Assembly (NCBI GenBank): GCA_031282325.1
Contig: JAITDY010000001.1
Coordinates: 1 to 26,409, forward strand
From: Lactobacillaceae bacterium
GTDB lineage: Bacteria > Bacillota > Bacilli > Lactobacillales > Lactobacillaceae
Reading direction: 5' to 3'
Length of the DNA: 26,409 bases
Shown here in pieces: positions 6,192-13,563 of this stretch. Within the stretch, counting starts at the first letter, position 1; each line of letters begins with the position of its first letter. The notes beneath the pieces were generated by a model. The model had not been told where the DNA came from and searched no databases. It saw only the letters and a list, made by a program, of their open reading frames with translations. A program made the position numbers and the translations under genes.

Positions 6192-8567
6192 TTGGCTAAT
6201 CCATTAAGAAATATTTTAGATAATCCAAAAAAGAAATTAAAGAAATACGAAGACATTGCAGACAAGGTTGAAGCTCTTGCGCCTAAATTTGAAAAAATGA
6301 CTGATGTTCAACTAAAAGCAATGACTCCTAAATTTACAGAACGATACCGTAAAGGTGAAAGTTTAGATAGTATTTTACCTGAAGCTTTTGCAGTTGCTCG
6401 TGAAGCCGATAAACGTGTATTAGGACTATTTCCATTTAGAGTTCAGATAATTGGATCTGCCGTTTTGCATGGCGGAAATGTTGCCGAGATGAAAACTGGT
6501 GAAGGTAAAACATTAACTGCAACTATGGCAGTTTATTTAAATGCGCTTACTCATGAAGGCGTTCACGTGCATACTGTTAATGAATATTTATCTCGTCGTG
6601 ATGCTGAAGAAATGGGACAAGTTTATAATTTCCTTGGTTTAACCATTGGTGTTAATACTGGTGAAAGCGAACCTCCAGAAAAGCAAGCTGCCTATAATGC
6701 CGATATTACTTATACTACTGCATCTGCAACTGGATTTGATTATTTGCGAGATAACATGGTTCAAAATCCTGCCGATCGTGTAATACGTTCTTTGCCATTC
6801 GCAATTATTGATGAAGCAGATTCTATTTTGATTGATTCAGCTCGTACTCCTTTGATTATTGGCGGTCAAGGAAATGGAACAGGGAATGCATTATTTGCTC
6901 GTGCTGATCGTTTTGTTAAAACTTTAGAAGAAGGAAAAGATGAAGATTTTACTTTAGATGAGGAAAACAAAACAGCGATGTTGACTGACAAAGGGATTCA
7001 TAAGGCTGAAGAGTTCTTTAATATTGACAATCTTTACGATGAGGCCAATGTTGCTTTAGCCCATCATGTAGAAACTGCCTTACGAGCTAATTACTCATTT
7101 ATTATTGATAAAGATTATGTTGTTCGTGACGGGGAAGTTAAATTAGTAGATCAAAATACTGGTCGTATATCGGAAGGAACTCGTATGAGCGACGGCTTGC
7201 ATGAAGCTATGGAAGCTAAAGAAAATGTAAAAGTACAAGACGGTGGAGCAACATTTGCTTCGATAACTCTTCAAAATTTTTTCCGTATGTATAAGAAGCT
7301 TTCAGGAATGACTGGTACTGCTAAAACTGAAGAAGAAGAATTAAAAGAAATTTATAATATGGATGTTATTACTATTCCAACCAATCGTCCAGTACAAAGA
7401 AAAGATGAGGAAGACGTATTATATCCAAACTTACGATCGAAATTCAAAGCAGTCGCAGCTGAAATTGAAAGCCTTCATACTAAAGGCCAACCTATTTTGG
7501 TCGGCACTGCTAGTGTTGATACTTCAGAATTGTTATCACAAATGCTTATTAAAAAGCAAATTCCGCATAACGTTTTGAATGCGAAAAATAATGCTCGTGA
7601 AGCAGAAATTATTGCACAAGCTGGTCAAAGAGGAGCGGTAACTATTGCTACTAACATGGCAGGACGTGGTACTGATATTAAATTAGGGCCGGGCGTTAAA
7701 GAGTTAGGTGGGTTAGCCGTTATTGGAACAGAGCGACACGAATCCCGCCGTATTGATGATCAATTGCGAGGACGTGCTGGAAGGCAAGGAGATCCGGGAT
7801 TATCTCGCTTTTATTTAAGCTTTGAAGATGATTTAATGGTTCGTTTTGGCGCCGATCGTGTTCGTCGTATCTTGGAAAGTATTCAAACTCAAGACGGAGA
7901 ACAAGAAGCAATAACTGCACGTTATTTAACTAAAACGATTGAATCAGCTCAAAAACGTGTTGAAGGAAATAATTTCGACTCACGTAAAAATGTTTTGCAA
8001 TATGACGATATTATGCGTCAACAACGTGATGTTATTTATAAACAACGAAATATGATCATGGATACTCAAAGTGATTTAAAGAGTGTCTTGCTACCAATGG
8101 CTTATCGTACAATTGATCGTGTTGTGGACGCTCAAACTAAAAGCAAAGATCCAAAAGAATGGGATTTATTAACTATTATGGATTTTGCTTCCGATACTTT
8201 AGTTAACGATAAAATGATTTTAATGAGTGATTTAAATAATAAAAATCGCCAACAAATCAAAGAGTTCCTCTATTCAATTGTCGATACGGAATTCAACAAC
8301 AAATTAAATGCAATTCCTGAAATGAGTCAGATGATTGATTTTGAACGTTCAGTTTTGTTACGCCCAATCGATCAACATTGGACAAAGCATATTGATGATA
8401 TGGATAGACTTCGTCAAAGCGTAATGGTTCGTTCCTATGGACAATTAAATCCATTGGTTGAATACCAGCAAGCTGCATTTTCTACCTATAATAGAATGAT
8501 TTCTGATATTGAATATGATGTAACTAGATTGTTTATGAAAGCTCAAATTCGTCAAAATCTTAGATAA
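6192..8567 (+). CDS. secA: Preprotein translocase ATPase SecA
   Basis: The ATP-driven motor that pushes unfolded preproteins through SecYEG. Walker A KTGEGKT is at 101-107, the DEAD-type Walker B at 207-210, and helicase motifs TNMAGRGTDIKLG and GRAGRQGDPG lie in the second nucleotide domain. At 791 residues it lacks the C-terminal cysteine-rich zinc domain, as other lactobacillar SecA proteins do. The start is TTG, set by AGGAGG 10 nt upstream. Several positions that are near-invariant in SecA1 differ: DEADSILIDSARTPLIIGG instead of DEVDSILIDEARTPLIISG, TASATGFDYLRD instead of TNNE-type, and VRSYGQ instead of LRGYGQ. Overall similarity still favours SecA1 over the accessory SecA2. A strong terminator follows, so it is probably transcribed alone. 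Confidence 0.95.
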   Translation: MANPLRNILDNPKKKLKKYEDIADKVEALAPKFEKMTDVQLKAMTPKFTERYRKGESLDSILPEAFAVAREADKRVLGLFPFRVQIIGSAVLHGGNVAEMKTGEGKTLTATMAVYLNALTHEGVHVHTVNEYLSRRDAEEMGQVYNFLGLTIGVNTGESEPPEKQAAYNADITYTTASATGFDYLRDNMVQNPADRVIRSLPFAIIDEADSILIDSARTPLIIGGQGNGTGNALFARADRFVKTLEEGKDEDFTLDEENKTAMLTDKGIHKAEEFFNIDNLYDEANVALAHHVETALRANYSFIIDKDYVVRDGEVKLVDQNTGRISEGTRMSDGLHEAMEAKENVKVQDGGATFASITLQNFFRMYKKLSGMTGTAKTEEEELKEIYNMDVITIPTNRPVQRKDEEDVLYPNLRSKFKAVAAEIESLHTKGQPILVGTASVDTSELLSQMLIKKQIPHNVLNAKNNAREAEIIAQAGQRGAVTIATNMAGRGTDIKLGPGVKELGGLAVIGTERHESRRIDDQLRGRAGRQGDPGLSRFYLSFEDDLMVRFGADRVRRILESIQTQDGEQEAITARYLTKTIESAQKRVEGNNFDSRKNVLQYDDIMRQQRDVIYKQRNMIMDTQSDLKSVLLPMAYRTIDRVVDAQTKSKDPKEWDLLTIMDFASDTLVNDKMILMSDLNNKNRQQIKEFLYSIVDTEFNNKLNAIPEMSQMIDFERSVLLRPIDQHWTKHIDDMDRLRQSVMVRSYGQLNPLVEYQQAAFSTYNRMISDIEYDVTRLFMKAQIRQNLR

Positions 8568-8573
8568 TAATTT

Positions 8574-8617
8574 AAAAACCATAAGTTCATTTTTCTTTAT
8601 TGAATTTATGGTTTTTT
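8574..8617 (+). terminator. secA terminator
   Basis: A long stem (AAAAACCATAAGTTCA pairing with TGAATTTATGGTTTTT, one G-T wobble) followed by T-rich sequence, directly after the secA stop. Confidence 0.85.
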
Positions 8618-8656
8618 GTTTCTGTAATTTCCTTTATTTTTTAGTATTCTTAATAC

Positions 8657-8860
8657 ATGGAAAAATTCATTCAATTTATTTTTGTATTATTTTTGATTTA
8701 TGTATCTTTTTGGTCAATGAGAAATATTGAATTTGGATCTAAAGAAAATATAAAAAAAGCACCCAGTCAATTTGCAGTCCTTAGAGTACTTTTAGCGATT
8801 GTATTAGGGTACTTAGTTTCTAGTTTTTTTATTTCAATTTCGCAGTTAATTTTATCTTAG
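8657..8860 (+). CDS. DUF1146 (YwzB-like) small membrane protein
   Basis: A 67-residue protein with two membrane helices separated by a short polar loop, in the layout of DUF1146/YwzB: helix, SFWSMRNIEF, a charged stretch, an aromatic/arginine-containing segment, then helix. In other Firmicutes this family is often near the ATP synthase operon, which is not the case here. There is no Shine-Dalgarno sequence; a TATTCT box ends 6 nt before the ATG. Its TAG stop overlaps the stop of the convergent antiporter gene by sharing the bases TTAG, and no terminator lies between them. Function unknown. Confidence 0.75.
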   Translation: MEKFIQFIFVLFLIYVSFWSMRNIEFGSKENIKKAPSQFAVLRVLLAIVLGYLVSSFFISISQLILS

Positions 8861-10020
8861 TTTCTATTGTCTTCCTTATTAAATAAAAGGTTTAAAATGA
8901 TCGGCCCAATAACAGTTGCTAAAATAACAACAACTAAAATTTCTGAATAAACTTCTTCATTTATTATTTTGGCAGTTAAACCAATTTGAGCAATAACAAT
9001 TGAGAATTCTCCACGTGGGATAGAACCTGCTCCTACGATTGAAGAATCCAATAAATTATAACCAGCTAATTTTGCTCCTAAACCTGTACCGATAAATTTA
9101 GTTAAAACAGCAAAAATTGTAAGTAATAAAATAATCCACCAATTATTTATAACTGCAAGGTTCACCTCTAAACCAACGCTGGTTAAAAATATGGGAATAA
9201 AAAAGCCGTACTGTGAAGAAGCAGTGGCCTCTTCTATTTCATCTTTAACATCCGTTTGAGAAATAGCCACGCCTGCAAAGAAAGCACCAATAATGGCACT
9301 TAATCCAAAATTAATTGCTAAAGCAGCCATAAATAGCATGATAAACCAACCCATTTGAATGTTAATTTGATTATTATTTTTTAATTTTGGAACCCAATGA
9401 TGCATAATCCAAGGTACCAAATAACGAATAACAAATGCTACTAGTATTAAAAATAAAAGATTCAATAATAAGCCAGCCCAAATTGGGGATGATGAATTAC
9501 CGTCAGAACTTTGGACAAAAATTGCAATATAAATTCCTAAAGTAAGCATTGCAAGAATATCATCAACAATCGCTGAACCGACGATGGTGATCCCATTTTT
9601 ACTTTGCATTTTTCCACGTTCTTTTAAAACATTCAATGTAATTGAGGTACTAGTTGCAGCGAAAACAATTCCATAGAAAAGAGATGATTTAACACTTGTT
9701 CCTGATAATTGACAAAAAGCAAAGAAAACAGCAGCTGGAATTAAAGAACCTAGTAACGCTGCTAATAAACTTGGTTTTAAAAACTTCTTTAATAAATGCA
9801 GGTCAGATTCCAAACCAGCGATAAACATTAATCCCATTACACCTATTTCACTAAGAAAAGTGATTATTTTGTCATGATGAACCACGTTCAAAAGAGATGG
9901 TCCTAATAAAACGCCTACTAATAAAGGGCCAATTACTGATGGTATTTTAATTCTAATTGCAATTTCTCCAGAAATTACCGAGGCAAAAATCATAATTGCT
10001 AAAATAGTTAATTCTGACAT
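8857..10020 (-). CDS. Cation:proton antiporter (CPA2, NapA/KefB-like)
   Basis: A 387-residue membrane protein with about 12 or 13 helices exchanging Na+ or K+ for protons. The discontinuous-helix segment TSTSITLNVLKERG (about 124-136) is followed by the ion-binding pair AIVDD (D153, D154), the signature of electrogenic CPA2 exchangers. A later PRGEFSIVIAQ motif is also family-typical. It has no C-terminal RCK/TrkA-N domain, so it lacks the ligand gating of long Kef proteins. The start at 10020 has a strong AAGGAGG 5 nt upstream. It is likely involved in pH or salt homeostasis; ion selectivity cannot be read with certainty. Confidence 0.88.
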   Translation of the reverse strand: MSELTILAIMIFASVISGEIAIRIKIPSVIGPLLVGVLLGPSLLNVVHHDKIITFLSEIGVMGLMFIAGLESDLHLLKKFLKPSLLAALLGSLIPAAVFFAFCQLSGTSVKSSLFYGIVFAATSTSITLNVLKERGKMQSKNGITIVGSAIVDDILAMLTLGIYIAIFVQSSDGNSSSPIWAGLLLNLLFLILVAFVIRYLVPWIMHHWVPKLKNNNQINIQMGWFIMLFMAALAINFGLSAIIGAFFAGVAISQTDVKDEIEEATASSQYGFFIPIFLTSVGLEVNLAVINNWWIILLLTIFAVLTKFIGTGLGAKLAGYNLLDSSIVGAGSIPRGEFSIVIAQIGLTAKIINEEVYSEILVVVILATVIGPIILNLLFNKEDNRN

Positions 10021-10117
10021 ATTTCCTCCTTAAAAATATCTATATAAATAGTTTAACAATAAAGAAAAATTGACAACTAAATTACAATAAAAGTAAGGAA
10101 CAAATAAAAGAGTAAAT

Positions 10118-10750
10118 ATGAAAATTGCAATTTTAGGTACCACTGGATTAACAGGGTATGCATTATATAAGGAAGCTTTAAAGAGAGGTCATGAAGTTAC
10201 GGCTCTTATTCGAGACGAAAAAAAGGCTAAACAAATTTTAGGCGACGATACAAAATATAAAATAGTCGATGCTTTAAATTTAAAGGATAATGATTTAGAT
10301 GGATTTGATGTTTTTATTAATGCTTATGCTAATCACGAAGATTCATCTCAATATATGAAAGTCGCTAAAAGAATAGTGGAAATAGTTACGGATAAACCTA
10401 TTCGTTATGTTCAACTGTTGGGTGCGTCATCACTTAAAACACAAGATGGAAAATTATTAATTGAACATATTATGGAACGTGGTGATGCTACTGGAAGTGA
10501 GCCTTGGTATGCTAATGAAGTTTTTAAATTCTTAAAATCATTACCAAATAATGTTAATTGGACTGGTGTGTCACCCCAACAAATGTTGTATCCGGGGATG
10601 CCAACAGATTTTAAAATTAGTTCAGATAGTTTAATTTATAATATTTTGGGTCATTCTCAAGTTTCAAACGGTACTTATGCAGTTGCTATTTTAGATGAGA
10701 TAGAAAATCCTAATTTTATAAATTCTCGTTTCGCAGTTGGAGAAGTTTAA
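10118..10750 (+). CDS. NAD(P)-binding Rossmann-fold protein (NmrA/SDR-like)
   Basis: A 210-residue soluble protein starting with the dinucleotide-binding motif GTTGLTG (residues 7-13, GxxGxxG pattern) after a hydrophobic beta strand. A second strand follows (VTALIRD, with an arginine suited to NADP). The extended-SDR tyrosine/lysine pair is not obvious, so it is closer to atypical SDRs of the NmrA/NAD(P)H-binding group, which act as oxidoreductases or redox sensors. The Shine-Dalgarno sequence is weak. It converges on the broken XRE-TetR regulator gene with a shared hairpin between them; no functional link is proven. Confidence 0.8.
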   Translation: MKIAILGTTGLTGYALYKEALKRGHEVTALIRDEKKAKQILGDDTKYKIVDALNLKDNDLDGFDVFINAYANHEDSSQYMKVAKRIVEIVTDKPIRYVQLLGASSLKTQDGKLLIEHIMERGDATGSEPWYANEVFKFLKSLPNNVNWTGVSPQQMLYPGMPTDFKISSDSLIYNILGHSQVSNGTYAVAILDEIENPNFINSRFAVGEV

Positions 10751-10758
10751 AATAAAAA

Positions 10759-10792
10759 AATCGTTAAATTTAAACATATTAGTTTAGCGATT
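10759..10792. terminator. Weak bidirectional terminator
   Basis: A 10-bp stem, AATCGTTAAA / TTTAGCGATT, with one U-G wobble and a 14-nt loop, flanked by A-rich sequence before it and T-rich sequence after it, between two convergent genes. Confidence 0.55.
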
Positions 10793-10794
10793 CT

Positions 10795-11609
10795 TTAATT
10801 TTCTGATAAAGGTATTTTAATATTTGAAATATTTATTGGTGACTTGGATAAAATATTTAAAAATTTAAATGAAAAATTTTCTGCAGATTCAGGAACTGGC
10901 TGATTTAACCATGTAGAAATAATTGCCAAAATATATTTAATAGTTAGTTCTTGGGCAAAATCTGCTGATATATTTGCTTCATCAGTTTTATAATCTATGA
11001 AAAATTGTTTAGACCATAACATATAATTATTTTCTAAATATTAAATCCATTTGCCATTCACGCGATTATCTTTTGAATAAAGAATTTTTAATTCAAAAGC
11101 ATGAGCATATAAAATCGGCAAAACAGCATAAGCAATTAGTTCAAAAGGGTTATTCCAATGATTTTTATTTTTTACAATCGAATTCTTAATTTCTAAGTCG
11201 AGATTGAAAATGTAATATTCGAAAACTTCGTAAACGGAATTGAATTCACTGTTATTCTCGTATGAGAATCCAGCATTAGAATATAAGGTTTCTAAATTTA
11301 TTTCATCAATGTTTTGCTTATCTAACATATTAATCAAAGTATTAGATATCTGCTCTCTTTTATTACTTGTTAGAAATATTTCATGGTCGATTTGTTTGAT
11401 TAAATCTTCAAGTGACATGTTGAATTTATCGGATATTAACATTAAAGAATCTAACGTTGGAAAAAGTTTTCCATTTCCCATTTTGAAACAGTTTTGAATG
11501 ATATATTAATAGCATTTGAAAAATCCCTTAATGATAAATTACGAGATATTCTAAATTTTTTAATAAATATTGAAATATTATTTTTAAAATCATTATTAAA
11601 ATTTTTCAT
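10795..11609 (-). pseudogene. Broken regulator: XRE-type HTH fused to a TetR-like region
   Basis: Three collinear pieces make one gene of about 271 codons. From ATG 11609 a 45-codon piece reads RNLSLRDFSNAINISFKTVSKWE; it then needs a -1 shift near 11475 to continue as NGKLFPTLDSLMLISDKFN, which completes a Cro/C1-type HTH. Without the shift the frame stops at 11451. The next part (KREQISNTLINMLDKQNIDEI, then YSNAGFS, then VYEVFEYYIFNLDLEI) follows the TetR HTH pattern. An in-frame TAA at 11041-11043 interrupts it, and the same frame resumes with WSKQFF and ends at 10795 with a TetR-like C-terminal helix (IISTWLNQPVPESAENF). Two independent lesions make it a pseudogene. The frame calls are seen directly; the two-domain architecture is recognised by pattern. 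Confidence 0.75.
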
Positions 11610-11694
11610 AATTGTTTACATTCAAATTCATTTAAAACTTTGGAACAGTTTGAAAAATTTATTGAACAAGAGATGGATTAGGAGCGCGTTTACC

Positions 11695-11856
11695 ATGGAA
11701 AATTTATTAAAATATATTTTTATAATTTTATTCGCAATATTTGAGGTATTGGTTTTTAAAAATTCGCCATTTTTAATTAGTGTTATTAAATCAATCTTAG
11801 CTTCAGGGGCAATTTCCATTATTATCATGTGGGTCATAAAGAAGTTTAAATCATAA
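11695..11856 (+). CDS. Small two-helix membrane protein
   Basis: A 53-residue frame within a longer open frame. The ATG at 11695 has AGGAG about 11 nt upstream, which the longer frame from 11494 does not have for its own start. The product has two hydrophobic helices (around LLKYIFIILFAIFEVLVF and ILASGAISIIIMWVI) and a basic end, KKFKS. It is transcribed away from the broken XRE-TetR regulator, with about 85 bp between the two starts, so it may have been its target. I recognise no family. It could still be a chance frame in AT-rich DNA. Confidence 0.4.
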   Translation: MENLLKYIFIILFAIFEVLVFKNSPFLISVIKSILASGAISIIIMWVIKKFKS

Positions 11857-11904
11857 TTAAAGTAACGTTTTTGCAAAAATAAAAGAGATTTATTTTAGAT
11901 ATAA

Positions 11905-11918
11905 TGTAACCGCTTACA
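11905..11918 (+). promoter_or_regulatory. CcpA catabolite-responsive element (cre) of msmK
   Basis: TGTAACCGCTTACA matches the cre consensus TGWAANCGNTNWCA at every position. It lies just upstream of the -10 box and covers the -35 position, the usual placement for CcpA repression of sugar genes when preferred sugar is present. Confidence 0.85.
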
Positions 11919-11925
11919 TCTGGTG

Positions 11926-11955
11926 TGGTATACTAAAAATTAGCTGGAAAACCAG
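11926..11955 (+). promoter_or_regulatory. msmK promoter (extended -10) and 5' hairpin
   Basis: TGGTATACT (11926-11934) is an extended -10 box. The predicted transcript starts near 11941 and opens almost at once with a small hairpin, CTGG-aaaa-CCAG (11944-11955), which could protect the 5' end. The element overlaps no coding sequence. Confidence 0.6.
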
Positions 11956-12005
11956 TAAATTAATCTGAGATGAATGGGACATTTTTGTACCCCGAGGAGA
12001 AAAAT

Positions 12006-13211
12006 ATGGTTAAAATGAGTTTAGAACACATCCGCAAGGTTTACCCTAATCAAGTGATTGCGGCCGTTCCTGATTATAATTTGGAAATTGATGACGGCGA
12101 ATTTACTGTCTTTATCGGGCCTTCAGGTTCTGGTAAGTCTACTGTTTTACGTATGATTGCTGGACTAGAAGACATTACTTCTGGCGAATTTAAAATCGGC
12201 GATAAAGTAATGAACGATGTTGAACCTAAAAATCGTGATATTGCAATGGTCTTTCAAAACTACGCACTATATCCACATATGACAGTTCGCGATAATATGG
12301 CTTTTGGTTTGAAGCTTCGCAAAATGAATAAAGAAGAAATTGATACACGTGTTCAAAAAGCTGCAGAAATGTTAAGTCTAGAAGAATTTTTAGACCGTAA
12401 GCCTGCTAATTTATCTGGCGGACAACGTCAGCGTGTTGCCCTAGGCCGCGCCATTGTTCGTGATGCTCAAGTAATGCTACTTGATGAACCGTTGTCTAAT
12501 CTTGATGCAAAGTTACGTGTTGAAATGCGTTCCACTATTTCTAAATTGCATCAACAATTAAAAAACAATATGATTTACGTTACGCATGATCAAATTGAAG
12601 CGATGACGATGGCTGATCGAATTGTTTTGATTGACCATGGTGTTATTCAACAAGATGGTTCACCTGAAGAACTTTATAATAAACCTGGAAATAAGTTCGT
12701 TGCTGGATTTATGGGCTCTCCTTCTATGAATTTAATTAATGTAGACGTAAAGGGAGATAAAATCATTACTAAAGATGGTAAAGTATCGTTGAAATTGCCA
12801 AAGAGTAAATCTAAATTACTTAAAGATAAAGGTTACGATGGTAAGGAAGTTGTATTTGGAATTCGTCCAGAAGATATTCATACAGAACCAATTACTAAAG
12901 AAACTTACCCCGGAGATACTGTAAATGTGAAGCTAGATTTGGTTGAACCACTTGGTGCCGAAACAATGTTATATTTCCAGTTAGACAATAATAATTTCGT
13001 TGCACGTGTCGGCTCTCGTGATACTTCTAAAACAGGAGAAAATACCGAATTAACTTTCCAATTACCAAATGCTCATTTCTTTGATCCAGAAACAGAAATA
13101 GTAATTACTAATGATGAAACTACTTATAAGTCACCAACTCGTCAAGAATCAGATTTAGCAAATTCAAAAGGGACTTCACTCGAAGGAACTAAAAATTCTG
13201 GTAAATATTAA
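12006..13211 (+). CDS. msmK: Sugar ABC importer ATPase, MsmK/UgpC/MalK family
   Basis: Energises uptake of oligosaccharides by CUT1-type ABC importers. The nucleotide-binding domain has Walker A GPSGSGKS (38-45), Q-loop FQNYALYPHMT, signature LSGGQ (136-140), Walker B MLLDEP and the switch histidine VTHDQ. The C-terminal TOBE region (FGIRPEDIH) is that of MalK/MsmK. The last 30 residues are a polar tail longer than usual. The frame is open from 11970, but GAGGAG 6 nt before the ATG at 12006 sets the start (401 residues). No permease or binding-protein gene is adjacent, so it looks like a shared orphan ATPase, as MsmK/MsmX are in other Firmicutes. It has a perfect cre in its promoter and its own terminator. 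Confidence 0.92.
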   Translation: MVKMSLEHIRKVYPNQVIAAVPDYNLEIDDGEFTVFIGPSGSGKSTVLRMIAGLEDITSGEFKIGDKVMNDVEPKNRDIAMVFQNYALYPHMTVRDNMAFGLKLRKMNKEEIDTRVQKAAEMLSLEEFLDRKPANLSGGQRQRVALGRAIVRDAQVMLLDEPLSNLDAKLRVEMRSTISKLHQQLKNNMIYVTHDQIEAMTMADRIVLIDHGVIQQDGSPEELYNKPGNKFVAGFMGSPSMNLINVDVKGDKIITKDGKVSLKLPKSKSKLLKDKGYDGKEVVFGIRPEDIHTEPITKETYPGDTVNVKLDLVEPLGAETMLYFQLDNNNFVARVGSRDTSKTGENTELTFQLPNAHFFDPETEIVITNDETTYKSPTRQESDLANSKGTSLEGTKNSGKY

Positions 13212-13217
13212 TACAAT

Positions 13218-13245
13218 AAATCGCCAACTTAAGGGCGATTTTTTT
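13218..13245 (+). terminator. msmK terminator
   Basis: Stem AAATCGCC / GGCGATTT with an 8-nt loop and a following T-run, 7 nt after the msmK stop. Confidence 0.88.
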
Positions 13246-13274
13246 AACCAAAAATTCATAAAAATTTCATACTT

Positions 13275-13308
13275 CACATTTGTAAATGGTTTACAAATGT
13301 GTTATATT
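13275..13308 (+). promoter_or_regulatory. Large palindromic operator over the HTH-clpL promoter
   Basis: A perfect 12-bp inverted repeat, CACATTTGTAAA (13275-13286) and TTTACAAATGTG (13290-13301), with a 3-nt spacer. It overlaps a promoter with TTGTAA (13280-13285), a 17-nt spacer and TATATT (13303-13308). A repressor bound here would cover the -35 box. No CtsR heptad repeat (GGTCAAA type) and no CIRCE element, the usual heat-shock signals for clp genes, are present. Confidence 0.8.
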
Positions 13309-13328
13309 ATTAAGTGAAGGAGGTTATT

Positions 13329-13550
13329 GTGAATGTCAGAATAAAAGCATATCTATCCGATCATGATTTAACAATTTATACAGTTGCAAAACGTGGCGGA
13401 TATGGATATACAACAATACACAAATCATTTAATAAATCACAAAGTGAAGCAACCTCTTTGAATCTAAGGGACTTAGATGCCTTGGCAAAATCATTGGACT
13501 TGTCGATGTGGGAGGTACTTAAAGAACTTGAAGAAAATTATTTTGAATAG
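13329..13550 (+). CDS. Small XRE-like helix-turn-helix protein upstream of clpL
   Basis: A 73-residue protein that is almost only a Cro/C1-type HTH: a first helix (RIKAYLSDHDL), helix-turn-helix core (TIYTVAKRGGYGYTTIHKSF) and the usual later helices (NLRDLDALAKSLDLSMWEVLKEL). The start is GTG at 13329, 5 nt after AAGGAGG; the frame is open upstream, but that extension contains the Shine-Dalgarno sequence itself. It ends 13 nt before the clpL start, so the two are co-transcribed from the promoter at 13275-13308. Self-repression through the palindrome is the simplest reading. Some small HTH proteins are antitoxins; no toxin gene is seen here. Confidence 0.75.
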   Translation: MNVRIKAYLSDHDLTIYTVAKRGGYGYTTIHKSFNKSQSEATSLNLRDLDALAKSLDLSMWEVLKELEENYFE

Positions 13551-13563
13551 GAGGAAATAAAAT

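Noticed and set aside
10070..10117. TTGACA at 10070-10075 as the promoter of the Rossmann-fold gene.
   Set aside because: No -10 box lies at 16-18 nt from it; TACAAT is 8 nt away and TAAAAG 29 nt away. The promoter is left unassigned.
11494..11856. A 120-codon plus-strand frame covering the start of the broken regulator.
   Set aside because: Its first half lies opposite the XRE-type HTH coding region and its start has no ribosome site. Only the last 53 codons from 11695 have one, so the shorter frame is reported.
13261..13320. The clpL palindrome as a CtsR or CIRCE heat-shock element.
   Set aside because: Neither the GGTCAAA heptad repeats of CtsR nor the TTAGCACTC/GAGTGCTAA arms of CIRCE are present; the arms are CACATTTGTAAA/TTTACAAATGTG.
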